A DNA stretch of 64,000 nucleotides, taken from NCBI GenBank assembly GCA_031404815.1, contig JANNIH010000054.1, positions 1 through 64,000 of the forward strand, in the 5' to 3' direction. The notes beneath the pieces were generated by a model, which saw nothing but the letters and a program-made list of their open reading frames with translations, made no database searches and was not told the DNA's origin. The DNA comes from DASYKS01 sp031404815. Its GTDB lineage: Bacteria > Acidobacteriota > Thermoanaerobaculia > Multivoradales > UBA5704. Numbering within the stretch: the first letter of the stretch is position 1; each line of letters starts with the position of its first letter. Shown one piece after another: positions 48,767-58,900 of this stretch. The position numbers were made by a program, and so were the translations under genes.

Positions 48767-49664
48767 TCAAACAATCTCCTTCCTGGGCACGGTCGGACCG
48801 GCCCAGTAGGGCAAGTAGGCCCGACTTCTGTTTCCCGCTTCGGGGTCTCGCACCAAGATCACGCCGGCCTCCAATGCTTCGGCAAGCAAGCGGGACGCCG
48901 CCGCCGCGTTCTTTTCGGTGATCCCAAACCGCTCTCGAAGGGAAGTATTCGTCATAGGTTGGCGCGTCACGAAGCGTAAGCATGCATGCAGATAGCAGGC
49001 CCGAACCCTCTCGACCTTGTCCATCGCGACCAGAGGCTTGTGGGCAAACAGGACGGCCCTGGTGAACCCGTCCGGCCTCTCGAAAAGCGGCGCCGGAAGC
49101 TGGTATAGCTCGACCTGGAACACCACCTTGTCGATCCCGCTGCCGCGCTCCTCGCACACGCCAAAGCGGCGCATCAGGGAGGCCAACACTTCGTTCCGCG
49201 ATTTCGGTGGAGTGTCCACGAACCGTTGAGTGTCCACGAGCGGCTCGCCCGGATTGGTGATCTCGATCCGGTCTTTGAAGATCTCGACCATCGGTCCGGC
49301 GCCGGTCACGAAGAAGTCCTGGTGAATGAGCGCGTTCGCCACCAACTCGCGCACCGCCAGCTCAGGGAACATCGGCACGGATTCGCGCAGGGCCTGCCTC
49401 CAGGGGCTCGTTGCCTTGCTTGGTTGTGGCAGGCGAAAAGTCGGTGCCGATGATCTCGTGGGTCGAATTCTCCACTCCCCAGAGCAGGTAGGCGAAGGCC
49501 TTGCCGTACAGGGCGGCGGAGTTGGCCAGGGCCGAGATGTACTCGCCGATGGTCTGGGGATCGCTGTTGTTGACCTTGAATTCGACCCACTCGGTTTCGC
49601 GAGGCAGCTTGCACAGCTCGCGCACCAATCCCGCCAAGTACTCCTGGTCTCGATCGACGGTCAC
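48767..49664 (-). pseudogene. Broken AlbA/Schlafen-type ATP-binding regulator
   Basis: Two halves of one protein are present in different frames. The first (GTG 49664 to about 49405) encodes the start of an AlbA_2 domain (ETEWVEFKVNN, ALANSAALYGKAFAYLLWGV, TTKQGNEPLE). The second (about 49405 to 48767) encodes the HATPase and winged-helix end (PMFPELAVRELVANALIHQ, EERGSGIDKVVFQ, TNTSLRERFGI). The joined pieces would make about 300 residues, while intact relatives are near 470-490. So about 170-190 residues (rest of AlbA_2 and linker) have been deleted and the junction is out of frame. Its start overlaps the preceding stop as GTGA. Confidence 0.85.
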
Positions 49665-49870
49665 GCCATGGCCTCTTCGGGGGGCGAATCGTGGTCGTTC
49701 CAGGGCGGTTCGCGCTCGAAGACGCCGTGCGAGTAGAGGTGCGCGTCGAGGTCGTTCGTCGCCTGGGCTTGCTCGAGCCAAAGGACCGAATAGTCCATAA
49801 CTTCTTCCCAGGTCAGGTTGCGCAGGTCGAGATCCTCCTCGCTCAAGAACTCGTCCCGGATCTCGCTCAT
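49661..49870 (-). CDS. Small acidic protein in an accessory operon
   Basis: 69 residues, strongly acidic (SEEDLDLRNLTWEEVMDY) with one likely helix and a proline-rich end. Not recognised. AAGGAGCGAGGA precedes the ATG. It overlaps the upstream nucleotidyltransferase-like gene by 4 bp (ATGA) and the downstream broken AlbA gene by 4 bp (GTGA), so the three were translated together. Size, charge and position recall antitoxin-like partners, but that is inference. Confidence 0.8.
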   Translation of the reverse strand: MSEIRDEFLSEEDLDLRNLTWEEVMDYSVLWLEQAQATNDLDAHLYSHGVFEREPPWNDHDSPPEEAMA

Positions 49871-50670
49871 TCCTCGCTCCTTCCGTCGGGCTGGAAGGGC
49901 AATATACCCTCGGCTCTCGAGACCAGTATGGAGTGGGCTTCGAGCAACGGCAGTCCTTCGATCTTCCTCTGAACCTCGGGCCAGATCGACTCCCACGCCT
50001 CCGCGGCTTTCCGGTATCGAGCGAGGCGTTCCTCGTTGATTCGGATGAGCGACCGGCGCTCCCGGTCGAGCTCTTCTTCGAGAATCTCTCTTCCCTGGCT
50101 GATCCGGCCCAGCACGGGCCGCCGGTCCAGCACCTCGGCCCACGCCTCCGGATGCTCTTGCGATAGGCGGATCAGGTCGCGGGCGCTCCGCGAATACAGG
50201 AGCTGCGAACGAGGGTCGGCCATCAGGCGGGCCAGCTCGCCGACCACCGCGTAGTCTTTGTCCCGGTTGGTAAGCTTGAGCGCGGCCAGCGGCTCCAGGC
50301 CGACCACCGCGTCTCCCGTCGCCTCGGCATCTCGCCACATCGCAGCCAGGAGGCCGGGGTCGATTCGCGGCGGCCGGGTGACGAAATCGGTCCGCAAGCG
50401 GATGCGGTCGCTGCGATGCTCCAAATGGGCGCTCCACCCCCCGCTTAGCCAACGCAGGTCCAGGGGGGCTCCGAAGCGATACCACGCTTGCTGCTCAGCA
50501 AGAACGCCCAGTACATGTTCGACAGCTTCGCTTTCTTCGCGGAGAAGCCAGTCGCCGTCTTTGCTCATGACCGCCAAGCGGTGCGCGACCACGGCTTGTC
50601 CCGAGCTCAAAAGGACCCGCAGCCTGCCGCGGTTGAAATCTTCGGTCAGATCGAAATAAGGGTTGCTCAT
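49867..50670 (-). CDS. Nucleotidyltransferase-fold protein
   Basis: 267 residues. LSSGQAVVAHRLAVMSKDGDW (described by its ends: SGQ at 23-25 and the Asp38/Asp40 pair in KDGDW) matches the G-S/G...D-x-D core of polymerase-beta-type nucleotidyltransferases. VVGLEPLAALKLTNRDKDYAVV is the second block seen in AbiEii-like and DUF6036-like proteins. The last 90 residues form long charged helices (LEEELDRERRSLIRINEERLARYRKAAEAW). It is the first gene of a three-gene overlapping set. Whether it transfers nucleotides to RNA, protein or a small molecule is unknown. Confidence 0.7.
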   Translation of the reverse strand: MSNPYFDLTEDFNRGRLRVLLSSGQAVVAHRLAVMSKDGDWLLREESEAVEHVLGVLAEQQAWYRFGAPLDLRWLSGGWSAHLEHRSDRIRLRTDFVTRPPRIDPGLLAAMWRDAEATGDAVVGLEPLAALKLTNRDKDYAVVGELARLMADPRSQLLYSRSARDLIRLSQEHPEAWAEVLDRRPVLGRISQGREILEEELDRERRSLIRINEERLARYRKAAEAWESIWPEVQRKIEGLPLLEAHSILVSRAEGILPFQPDGRSEE

Positions 50671-50695
50671 GAGCAGCGGGCAGTATAGCGAGCGC

Positions 50696-50724
50696 CCCCG
50701 GGCGACGCTTGGGGTCGCCCGGGG
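50696..50724. terminator. GC-rich hairpin between DUF1579 and the accessory operon
   Basis: CCCCGGGCGAC and GTCGCCCGGGG form a perfect 11-bp stem with a 7-nt loop, just downstream of the DUF1579 stop and upstream of the nucleotidyltransferase-like gene, all on the minus strand. No T tract follows, so it is a possible rather than certain terminator. Confidence 0.55.
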
Positions 50725-50738
50725 AATTCTTCGTCCGC

Positions 50739-51338
50739 CTACTTCTTGCGGTTCGCCACGATCACCATCGACGGCACGAGCTTGCCGGTGGGGTCGGTCC
50801 AGAACGACTCATTCTTGAACGAGTCGTCGGAGAGCCAAGTGATGACCGACTTGGTGACGCTCTTCTGCTTCGACATCGGGTCGACCATTTCGCCGCCGTA
50901 GGTGATGCTCTTGCCGTCTTCCGAGGGCTTGCCGGTGGAGTAGATGATGCCGGTGCTCTGGTTGTCGATCCAGGTGTTCATGAACTGGCCGGTGACGTTG
51001 TCGTAGGCGTCCAGGCCGTGCCCTTCAAACGGGGCGCCCATAAAATCGCCCTTCCAAACCGAGGTGACGTGGCGGCCGCCAAGCATCGATTCCGCATGCA
51101 TGGTGCCGGTCAGTTCCATCGGCGGGGCGCTCGGGTCCATCCACATCTTGATGCCGTAGGTCCAATCGCCGACGTACTTTTCCAGCTGCTTGTGCTGTGC
51201 TCCGGGCTTGCCGGCTTTCATCATCGCTTCCATCATGGCGTCCATGTTGGGGGCGGCGGGCGGCGGATCGGCGGCGAACGCTGTGGCGGCCGGCATCGCG
51301 AGCAGGGCGGCGAGGGCGAGAAGCGGAAGTCGTTTCAT
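50739..51338 (-). CDS. DUF1579 secreted protein
   Basis: 199 residues with a signal peptide (MKRLPLLALAALLAMPAATAFA). QHKQLEKYVGDWTYGIKMWMDP, GGRHVTSVWKGDFMGAPFEG and NVTGQFMNTWIDNQSTG are the conserved blocks of DUF1579, a lipocalin-like barrel family of unknown function. A methionine-rich segment (MDAMMEAMMKAGKP) precedes the domain. AAGGAG lies before the ATG. Three TTACGCT motifs at 51415, 51426 and 51432 lie about 80-100 bp upstream and may be a regulator's site. Confidence 0.9.
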   Translation of the reverse strand: MKRLPLLALAALLAMPAATAFAADPPPAAPNMDAMMEAMMKAGKPGAQHKQLEKYVGDWTYGIKMWMDPSAPPMELTGTMHAESMLGGRHVTSVWKGDFMGAPFEGHGLDAYDNVTGQFMNTWIDNQSTGIIYSTGKPSEDGKSITYGGEMVDPMSKQKSVTKSVITWLSDDSFKNESFWTDPTGKLVPSMVIVANRKK

Positions 51339-51587
51339 GGCGGGTTCTCCTTCTGAGGCGTTTTTTGTGGATCGAGGGCCGGCCGCGAGACGACGGCACC
51401 GGCCGGGCTTGTGCTTACGCTCGGTTTACGCTTACGCTACCAGCGAGTCTCGCCGCTCGTCAAGAGACTGCTGGGAAGCACCTGAAACCGCGGAAGGCCG
51501 GGGCGCATCCGGGTTTCCGTCGGGTATCATCCGCGCCCGCGGCCCACCATGGGCACTTAACCGCCGCAACGAGCTTCACGAACCGAT

Positions 51588-53498
51588 ATGTCCCAACCGA
51601 TCTACGACGCTTCCGCCATCGAAGTTCTGACCGGCTTGGAACCGGTGCGCAAGCGCCCCGGAATGTACACCCATACCGACCGGCCGGACCACCTGGCGCA
51701 AGAGGTGATCGACAACGCCGCCGACGAGGCGATTGCCGGGCACTGCGAGCTGATCGAAGTCGAGCTCTATGCGGACGGTTCGCTTAGCGTCGCGGACGAC
51801 GGGCGTGGCATGCCGGTCGATCTTCATCCGGGCGAGAGGGTCTCGGGCGTCGAGGTGATCCTCACCCGGCTCCATTCCGGGGCGAAGTTCTCGGACAAGA
51901 GCTACCGCTTCTCGGGTGGTTTGCACGGGGTCGGCGTCTCGGTGGTCAACGCCCTGTCGAAGCGGCTCGATGTGTGGGTCCGCCGCGGCGGCAAGGAACA
52001 CCACATGGCGTTTGCGGACGGGGCGAAGATCGAGAATCTCTCGGTGGTCGGCACGGTCGGCCAGCGCAACACCGGAACCACCGTCCGCTTCTGGCCCGAT
52101 CCGAAGTTCTTCGACTCCCCGAAGATGACGGTGGGCAAGATCAAACACTCACTGCGGGCCAAAGCCGTCCTCTGCCCCGGCCTGCGCATCCGTTTCCGTC
52201 ACGAAGGGGTGCCGGACGACGCCGAAGAGTGGTTTTACCAGGACGGCCTGACCGACTACCTGACCGATGCGCTGGGCGGGGCCGAACGGATTCCCGATCC
52301 GCCGTTCGTGGGCCATTTCAAGGGGAACGACGAGGAAGTCGATTGGGCCGTGGTCTGGCTGCCGCCCGAGGCCGAGACGCCGGGCGACACGCCGGGCGAG
52401 AGCTACGTGAACCTGATCCCGACGGTCCAGGGGGGTACCCACGTCAACGGCTTCCGCGCGGGCTTAACCGAGGCGATCCGCGAGTTCTGCGAATTCCGAG
52501 ATCTGCTGCCGCGCGGCATCAAGCTCGCTCCCGAGGACATCTGGGCGCGCTGCGCCTATCTCCTCTCGGTGCGTTTGAAGGAGCCGCAGTTCACCGGCCA
52601 GACCAAGGAGCGGCTATCGTCGCGTGAGACGGCGGCGTTCGTCTCGGGTGTGACGCAAGATGCGTTCGGCCTCTGGCTGAACCAGCACACCACGGACGCC
52701 GAACGGATCGCCCGCCTGGCGATCGACAGCGCACAGGCGCGGCTGCGGGCGGGCAAGAAGATCCTGCGAAAAACCGTGACCAGCGGACCGGCGCTGCCGG
52801 GCAAGCTCGCCGACTGTTCGAGCCAGGATCTGAGCCGTACCGAGCTGTTTCTGGTCGAGGGCGATTCGGCCGGAGGCTCGGCCAAGCAGGCGCGCAGCCG
52901 CGAGTTCCAGGCGATTCTGCCGCTGCGCGGGAAGATCCTGAACACCTGGGAAGTCGATTCGGGCGAGGTGCTGGGGAGCCAAGAGGTCCACGACATCGCA
53001 GTCGCCTTAGGGGTCGATCCGGGCAGCGGCAAGATCGATGGGCTGCGCTACGGCAAGATCTGCATCCTCGCCGACGCGGATTCGGACGGAGCGCACATCG
53101 CAACCCTCCTCTGCGCCCTGTTCGTCAAGCATTTCCGCGCTCTGATCGAAGACGGCCGGATCTACGTCGCCATGCCGCCGCTGTTCCGCATCGACGTGGG
53201 AAAAGAAGTCCACTACGCGCTCGACGAGCACGAGAAAAAAGGCATCCTCGACCGCCTCGCCGCCGAAGGCAAACGCGGCAAACCGAACGTCCAACGCTTC
53301 AAAGGTCTCGGCGAAATGAACCCGCTCCAGCTGCGCGAGACGACCATGGCCCCCGACACGAGGCGCCTGGTTCAGCTCAACATCCCCGCCGACGACGACG
53401 TCGAAAAGCTCCTCGACCTCCTCCTCGCCAAAGGCCGCAGCGCCGACCGCCGCGAGTGGCTGACGCGGAAGGGAAACTTGGCGCAGGTGGAGGTCTAA
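51588..53498 (+). CDS. parE: DNA topoisomerase IV subunit B (ParE)
   Basis: 636 residues, the ATPase subunit of topoisomerase IV, which unlinks daughter chromosomes. The GHKL ATP site shows EVIDNAADEAIAG, DDGRGMPVD and GGLHGVGVSVVNALS; QTKERLSS is the transducer lysine loop; the TOPRIM domain has LVEGDSAGGSAKQ and DADSDGAHI. Length and motifs fit the ParE form rather than GyrB of 800 residues. The ATG has a poor ribosome site but fits the family N-terminus. parC starts 4 bp downstream, so the subunits are co-expressed. Confidence 0.95.
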   Translation: MSQPIYDASAIEVLTGLEPVRKRPGMYTHTDRPDHLAQEVIDNAADEAIAGHCELIEVELYADGSLSVADDGRGMPVDLHPGERVSGVEVILTRLHSGAKFSDKSYRFSGGLHGVGVSVVNALSKRLDVWVRRGGKEHHMAFADGAKIENLSVVGTVGQRNTGTTVRFWPDPKFFDSPKMTVGKIKHSLRAKAVLCPGLRIRFRHEGVPDDAEEWFYQDGLTDYLTDALGGAERIPDPPFVGHFKGNDEEVDWAVVWLPPEAETPGDTPGESYVNLIPTVQGGTHVNGFRAGLTEAIREFCEFRDLLPRGIKLAPEDIWARCAYLLSVRLKEPQFTGQTKERLSSRETAAFVSGVTQDAFGLWLNQHTTDAERIARLAIDSAQARLRAGKKILRKTVTSGPALPGKLADCSSQDLSRTELFLVEGDSAGGSAKQARSREFQAILPLRGKILNTWEVDSGEVLGSQEVHDIAVALGVDPGSGKIDGLRYGKICILADADSDGAHIATLLCALFVKHFRALIEDGRIYVAMPPLFRIDVGKEVHYALDEHEKKGILDRLAAEGKRGKPNVQRFKGLGEMNPLQLRETTMAPDTRRLVQLNIPADDDVEKLLDLLLAKGRSADRREWLTRKGNLAQVEV

Positions 53499-53502
53499 CC
53501 CC

Positions 53503-55764
53503 ATGGCCAAATCCACCCGCTCCTCCTCTCCGCCCCCGCCGCTGCTGTCGTTCGTCGATATCGAGAAGATGCGGCTCGGGGAGTTCACCGAGAAGGCGTA
53601 CCTCGATTATTCGATGTACGTGATCTTGGATCGCGCGCTCCCCTCTTTGACGGATGGGTTGAAGCCGGTGCAGCGACGGATCATCTACGCGATGTCCGAG
53701 CTGGGCCTCTCCGCCGTCTCGAAGCACAAGAAATCGGCGCGCACCGTGGGCGACGTGCTCGGCAAGTATCACCCGCACGGCGATTCGGCCTGCTACGAGG
53801 CGATGGTATTGATGGCGCAGCCGTTTTCGCTCCGCTATCCGTTGGTGGACGGGCAGGGGAACTGGGGCTCGCAAGACGATCCGAAATCGTTCGCCGCCAT
53901 GCGCTACACGGAGGCGCGGCTCACCCGCTTCGCACAGGTGCTCCTTTCCGAGCTGGGCGAGGGGACCGTCGAGTGGGGGGCGAACTTCGACGGCACGCTG
54001 GATGAACCGAAGCAGCTCCCCGCGCGCCTGCCGCACGTGCTGCTGAACGGAGCGTCCGGCATCGCGGTCGGCATGGCGACCGACATTCCGCCGCACAACG
54101 CGCGCGAAGTGGTGGCCGCGGCGATCCACCTGCTCGATAGCCCGTTGGCGACGGTTGAAGATCTCTGCCGGCACATCGCGGGTCCCGACTTCCCAACCGA
54201 GGCAGAGATCATCTCGCCGCGGCATGAGCTGCAAAAGATCTACGAGACCGGCGCGGGCTCCGTGCGCCTGCGCGCGGCGTGGGAGATGGAAGGGAGCGAC
54301 GTGATCGTCACCGCGCTCCCCTACCAGGTCTCGGGTAGCAAGATTCTCACCCAGATCGCGGCGCAGATGCAGGCCAAGAAATTGCCGATGGTCGAAGACC
54401 TGCGCGACGAATCGGACCACGAGAACCCGACCCGGCTGGTGATCACGCCGCGCTCGAACCGGGTGGATGTGGAAGGGCTGATGGCGCATCTGTTCGCGAC
54501 CACCGAGCTCGAACGGACCTATCGGGTGAACCTGACCATGATCGGGCTCGACGGCCGACCGCGCCAGTACGACCTGCGCTCGATTCTTTCCGAGTGGCTG
54601 GAGTTCCGGATCGAAACCGTTCGCCGCCGCCTGCGCCACCGCTACGACCAGGTGCTCACCCGGCTCCACCTGCTCGAAGGGTTCCTGATCGCCTACTTGA
54701 ATCTCGACGAGGTGATCCGGATCATCCGCACCGAGGACGAGCCGAAGCCGCGATTGATTGAGCGCTTCGCCCTCTCCGACGCCCAAGCCGAGGCGATCCT
54801 CGACACCAAGCTGCGCCATCTCGCGAAGCTCGAGGAGATGAAGATCCGCGGCGAGAAGGCGGATCTCGAAAAAGAGCGGGCCGATCTCGAAAAGACTCTG
54901 TCGTCCGAAGGGCGGCTGCGCAAAAAGGTGCGCGACGAGCTGGAGCGCGACATCGCATTTTTCGGCGACGCGCGCCGTTCGCCGATGGTCGAGCGCGAAG
55001 CGGCGAAGGCGATGGCAGAGACCGAGCTGGTCCCTTCCGAGGCGGTCACCGTCATCCTGTCCGAGAAGGGATGGGTCCGGGCGGCCAAGGGGCACGAGGT
55101 GGATGCGGCGGCGCTCCCCTACAAGTCGGGCGACGCGTTTCTCCAGTCGGCGACCGGCCGGAGCAACCAGTCGGCGCTGTTCCTCGATTCGACCGGCCGC
55201 TCCTACGCGCTCCCCGCCCACCTCCTCCCCTCGGCGCGCGGCCATGGCGAGCCGCTCTCTTCGCAGCTCCAGCCGCCCGACGGCGCGAACTTCGTCGCCC
55301 TGCTGATGGGCGCGGACGACGACCTCTATCTCGTCGCGACCTCGGCCGGCTATGGCTTCCTGGTCCGCCTCGGCGAACTCTCAAGCCGCAATCGGGCGGG
55401 CAAGGCGGTCTTGAACGTGACGCCCGGCGCGCGGGTGCTGCCGCCGGTCAAGGTGAACGGCCCCGAAGGGAGCCGGCTCGCCGCCGCGACCGACGGCGGC
55501 CGGCTGCTGATCTTCCCGCTGGCCGAAATGCCTGAGCTGGCCCGCGGCAAAGGGGTGAAGATCTTGAACCTCTCCGCCAAAGAGAAAGAGTCGATCGTGG
55601 CGCTCGCGGTCCTGCCGCCGACGGCACACTTGAAGGTCCACGCCGGCAAGCGCTACCTCGCGTTCAAACCCTCCGAGCTCGAACCGTTCGCCGGCAAGCG
55701 CGCCCAGCGGGGGGCGAAGCTGCCGCGGGGATTCCAGAACGTGGGGAGTTTGGAAGTCGAGTAG
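53503..55764 (+). CDS. parC: DNA topoisomerase IV subunit A (ParC)
   Basis: 753 residues, the DNA-cleaving subunit. It opens with FTEKAYLDYSMYVILDRALPS, described by its core YLDYSMYVI. The catalytic Tyr135 is in AAMRYTEARL, and the winged-helix region KYHPHGDSACYEAMV holds the quinolone-interacting Ser. A coiled-coil gate follows (RGEKADLEKERADLEK), then the beta-pinwheel C-terminal domain (about 500-740). The length agrees with ParC rather than GyrA. It follows parE by 4 bp. Confidence 0.95.
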   Translation: MAKSTRSSSPPPPLLSFVDIEKMRLGEFTEKAYLDYSMYVILDRALPSLTDGLKPVQRRIIYAMSELGLSAVSKHKKSARTVGDVLGKYHPHGDSACYEAMVLMAQPFSLRYPLVDGQGNWGSQDDPKSFAAMRYTEARLTRFAQVLLSELGEGTVEWGANFDGTLDEPKQLPARLPHVLLNGASGIAVGMATDIPPHNAREVVAAAIHLLDSPLATVEDLCRHIAGPDFPTEAEIISPRHELQKIYETGAGSVRLRAAWEMEGSDVIVTALPYQVSGSKILTQIAAQMQAKKLPMVEDLRDESDHENPTRLVITPRSNRVDVEGLMAHLFATTELERTYRVNLTMIGLDGRPRQYDLRSILSEWLEFRIETVRRRLRHRYDQVLTRLHLLEGFLIAYLNLDEVIRIIRTEDEPKPRLIERFALSDAQAEAILDTKLRHLAKLEEMKIRGEKADLEKERADLEKTLSSEGRLRKKVRDELERDIAFFGDARRSPMVEREAAKAMAETELVPSEAVTVILSEKGWVRAAKGHEVDAAALPYKSGDAFLQSATGRSNQSALFLDSTGRSYALPAHLLPSARGHGEPLSSQLQPPDGANFVALLMGADDDLYLVATSAGYGFLVRLGELSSRNRAGKAVLNVTPGARVLPPVKVNGPEGSRLAAATDGGRLLIFPLAEMPELARGKGVKILNLSAKEKESIVALAVLPPTAHLKVHAGKRYLAFKPSELEPFAGKRAQRGAKLPRGFQNVGSLEVE

Positions 55765-55806
55765 GGGGCAACACACGACTCGAAAGCCCGCCTTGACGCC
55801 CTCTTT

Positions 55807-55836
55807 TTGGGGTGGTAGCTTTGCTCTCTCTATATT
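55807..55836 (+). promoter_or_regulatory. Candidate promoter of the IPTL-CTERM gene
   Basis: TTGGGG, an 18-bp spacer and TATATT, about 100 bp upstream of the start, in an AT-richer stretch after parC. The -35 match is weak. Confidence 0.35.
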
Positions 55837-55936
55837 TTGCACACCTGCTTGGGCGCACCGCGGTCGAGCGCTGCCATCGTCTGGCAAATTGGAACACCTT
55901 CCACGCGGAAGGACCGTCAGAGGAGGAATGAGAACC

Positions 55937-58900
55937 ATGACACATCGGTCGAATCAGACACCGGGCCTGCGAACGGGCGTTCTGCTGCTCGCGATCGGGT
56001 TGGTGAGCGGCGGCCTGTACGCCGGCCTCCAGAAGATCGACGACGGCCTCGCACCGGCGCCGAAGTTGTCGGCTGCGAACCTCAAGCGGTTGGCGACCAA
56101 AGGGCCGAAGACCGTTGCGGAAAAGCGGTACCAGCAGATGTCCACGATGGGTGCGATCGCGGCGGGGCTGATCCCGCGGCCCGATATCGGCTCGATCGTG
56201 CCGCTACAGTTGCCCAACGTACAGAACCGGGTGATCGGCGGCACCGACATCATCGTGCATGGCCCTGGAGACGTGGCGGTCCAGTCCGAGACGTCGATCG
56301 CTTCGAACCCTTCGGGCACCCTGCTCGCAGCGGGTTACAACGAATTCCGCGGTTTCGCTCTGGCGAATCCTTCGTTGTCCGGTATCGCTTTGTCCTCGGA
56401 CGGCGGCGCGACCTGGGCCGAGGTCGGGCCTACGCCCGGGGTGATGCCCGGCGTGGCCGGCGGCACGATCGCGGGCGACCCGGAGATCGAGTGGAACCCG
56501 CAGCTGAACGGCGGCGCGGGCGGTTTCGTCTACGCCTCGATTTTCGTCCGACCCGCGGGGATGGGCGGCGGCCAGGGTCTCTGCATCCACACCTCGAACG
56601 CAACCGGCACCGTCTGGACCGGACCGATCCAGGTGACCTCGGCGTTCATCGCCGGGGCCGCGGCGGACAAGGAGTTCATGGACGTCAATCCGAACACCGG
56701 CCGCATCCTGATCAGCTGGACGAACTTCGGCGCCGGGATTGAGATCCGCACCACCTTCTCCGACGACTTCGGCGCCACCTGGTCGCCGAGCGTGATCATC
56801 GGCACCGACACCGGCTTCGTCCAGTCCTCGATGCCCGAGTTCCTACCCGGTGCTTCGAACGCGACCTCCTCGGCCTATGTTGTCTGGCGGACGATCGACG
56901 GCACCGGTACGCGCAACATAGGTTGCAGCCGCTCGACCGACGGCGGCGCCACCTGGAGCCCGCAGATCCGGCTCGACAGTGCCGACTTCGCGCCCGAGGA
57001 TTTCAACCCTGGCAACGACCGGATCAACACCTCGCCGTCGATCGATCTCGACCCGGTGTCGGGCCGGGTCTACGTCGTCTACCAGCGGAACAATTCGGTC
57101 GGCACGGGAGACATCGCGCTGCGCACGTTCACCGGCGCCTGTGCAACCGGTGCCCCGATCCTGATCGACAGCGCGCCCGGCACCGATCGCTATCAGTGGT
57201 ATCCGAGCGTCACGGTCGACGATTCGAACGGCTCGGTTCACGCCTTCTGGCTCGACCAGGACCCGGAGGATTCGGGCGATCTGACCGAGGCGATGTACAC
57301 CCAGTCGACCGATGGCGGGGTCACCTGGGCGGCACCCACCCCGCTGCTCGACGCCCCGTTCCGCGCCGGCTTCGGCAACGACGGCAGCCAGCCGAACATG
57401 GGCGACTACAACCAGAACATCGCCCTCGGGGGCTTCCACTACGCGACGATCGCCGCGACCGCGCAACGGATCCGCTACGACGAAGGCCAGCCGACCTCGG
57501 CCTCCACCGTGTCGCCGGATACCTATTTCGACAAGCGGGCGCAGAACGCCCAGATCGTGCCGCTCCGCTTCAAAGCGCAGACCACGACCGAGGCGAGCTG
57601 CAACGCGCTCGGCAACAGCTTCCTCGATCCGCGCGAGTCGGTGAACCTGGCCGTCACGCTCGAGAACTACGTCACCAACCCGGTAACGAGCCCGGCGACG
57701 ATCACCGCAATCAGCGGCACGATCTCGACCGCCGCCGCCAACGTCACCATCGACACCCCGACCGTCGGTTTCGCCAACATCGCGGCGGGTGCCACGGGTG
57801 CCACCACGACGCCGTTCAAATTCACGCTCGGGCCGGCCTTCGTGCCCGGCACCGAGATCGACTTCCTCCTCTCGATCACCTCGGCGCAGGGGACGACACA
57901 GATCCCGCTCACGGTCGATACCGGCACTCCGGGTACGATGACCTCGATCCTCTCTGAGAATTTCGAGAGCATCGTGCCGCCGGCCCTGCCCGCCGGCTGG
58001 ACGCTCGCCAACGGTGGCCCGGCCGCTCCGGACGATCCGTGGCTGACCGCGGCGGCGCCACTGGCCGGCACCGCTGGCAATTGGCTGTTCCACGACAACG
58101 ACGGCGCTCTCGAAGAGTTCCGCCGCGCGTTTTCGCCGATCGTCGTGGTGCCTGCGGCGGCCGGTGAAGCCTACGTTCTGCTCGACTTCGACATCCGGTA
58201 CAACACCGAAGACGAGCCGACCCAAGCGGTCACCGCCTATGACGGCATGACCCTCCGGATCACCGATCAGACCGTCGGCGCAACGCTTCGCTCGGTGCTC
58301 GCCGAAGCGTTCGCCAAGTCGATCAAGACCGGCTCGATCAACCACTTCCCGAAGCATCTGCCGCGCGACAACTCGGCGCCCTACTTCCAGGACATGTCGG
58401 TCTGGGCGGGCGATTCGGCCGGCGTGCAGCACGTTTCGATGGTCTTCCGCGCCACCGGGATGACCGGGCGAAGCATCCAGCTCCGCTGGGAGTACACGGA
58501 GGATGGCGGCGGCGATTGCACGCTCGCCGGCCACACCGCACCCTGCGGTGTCGCGGTCGACAACATCGTGCTCAAGTTGCAGGAGTACACCGCTGCGTCC
58601 TGCCCGAACGCGGACCTGTCGATCGTGAAGACCGGTCCGGCCCAAATGCAGGCCGGCACCAACGTGGTCTACAACCTCGCCGTCACCAACAACGGTCCGG
58701 ATGCGGCGACCAACGCGGTGGTCACCGACGTCCTGCCCGCCGGGACCACGTTCGTGAGCGCTTCCGGCACGGGCTGGACCTGCAATCATGTCGCAGGAAC
58801 GGTGACCTGCACGGCCGCCAATTTGGCTGTCGGGCCGGCCAACCCGATCACCCTCACGGTGGCGGTGGCCGGGGGCACCGAAACCCTCACCCTCACCAAC

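Noticed and set aside
53377..55245. 622-residue minus-strand frame opposite parC
   Set aside because: ParC is complete with its catalytic Tyr; the antisense frame shows no family features.
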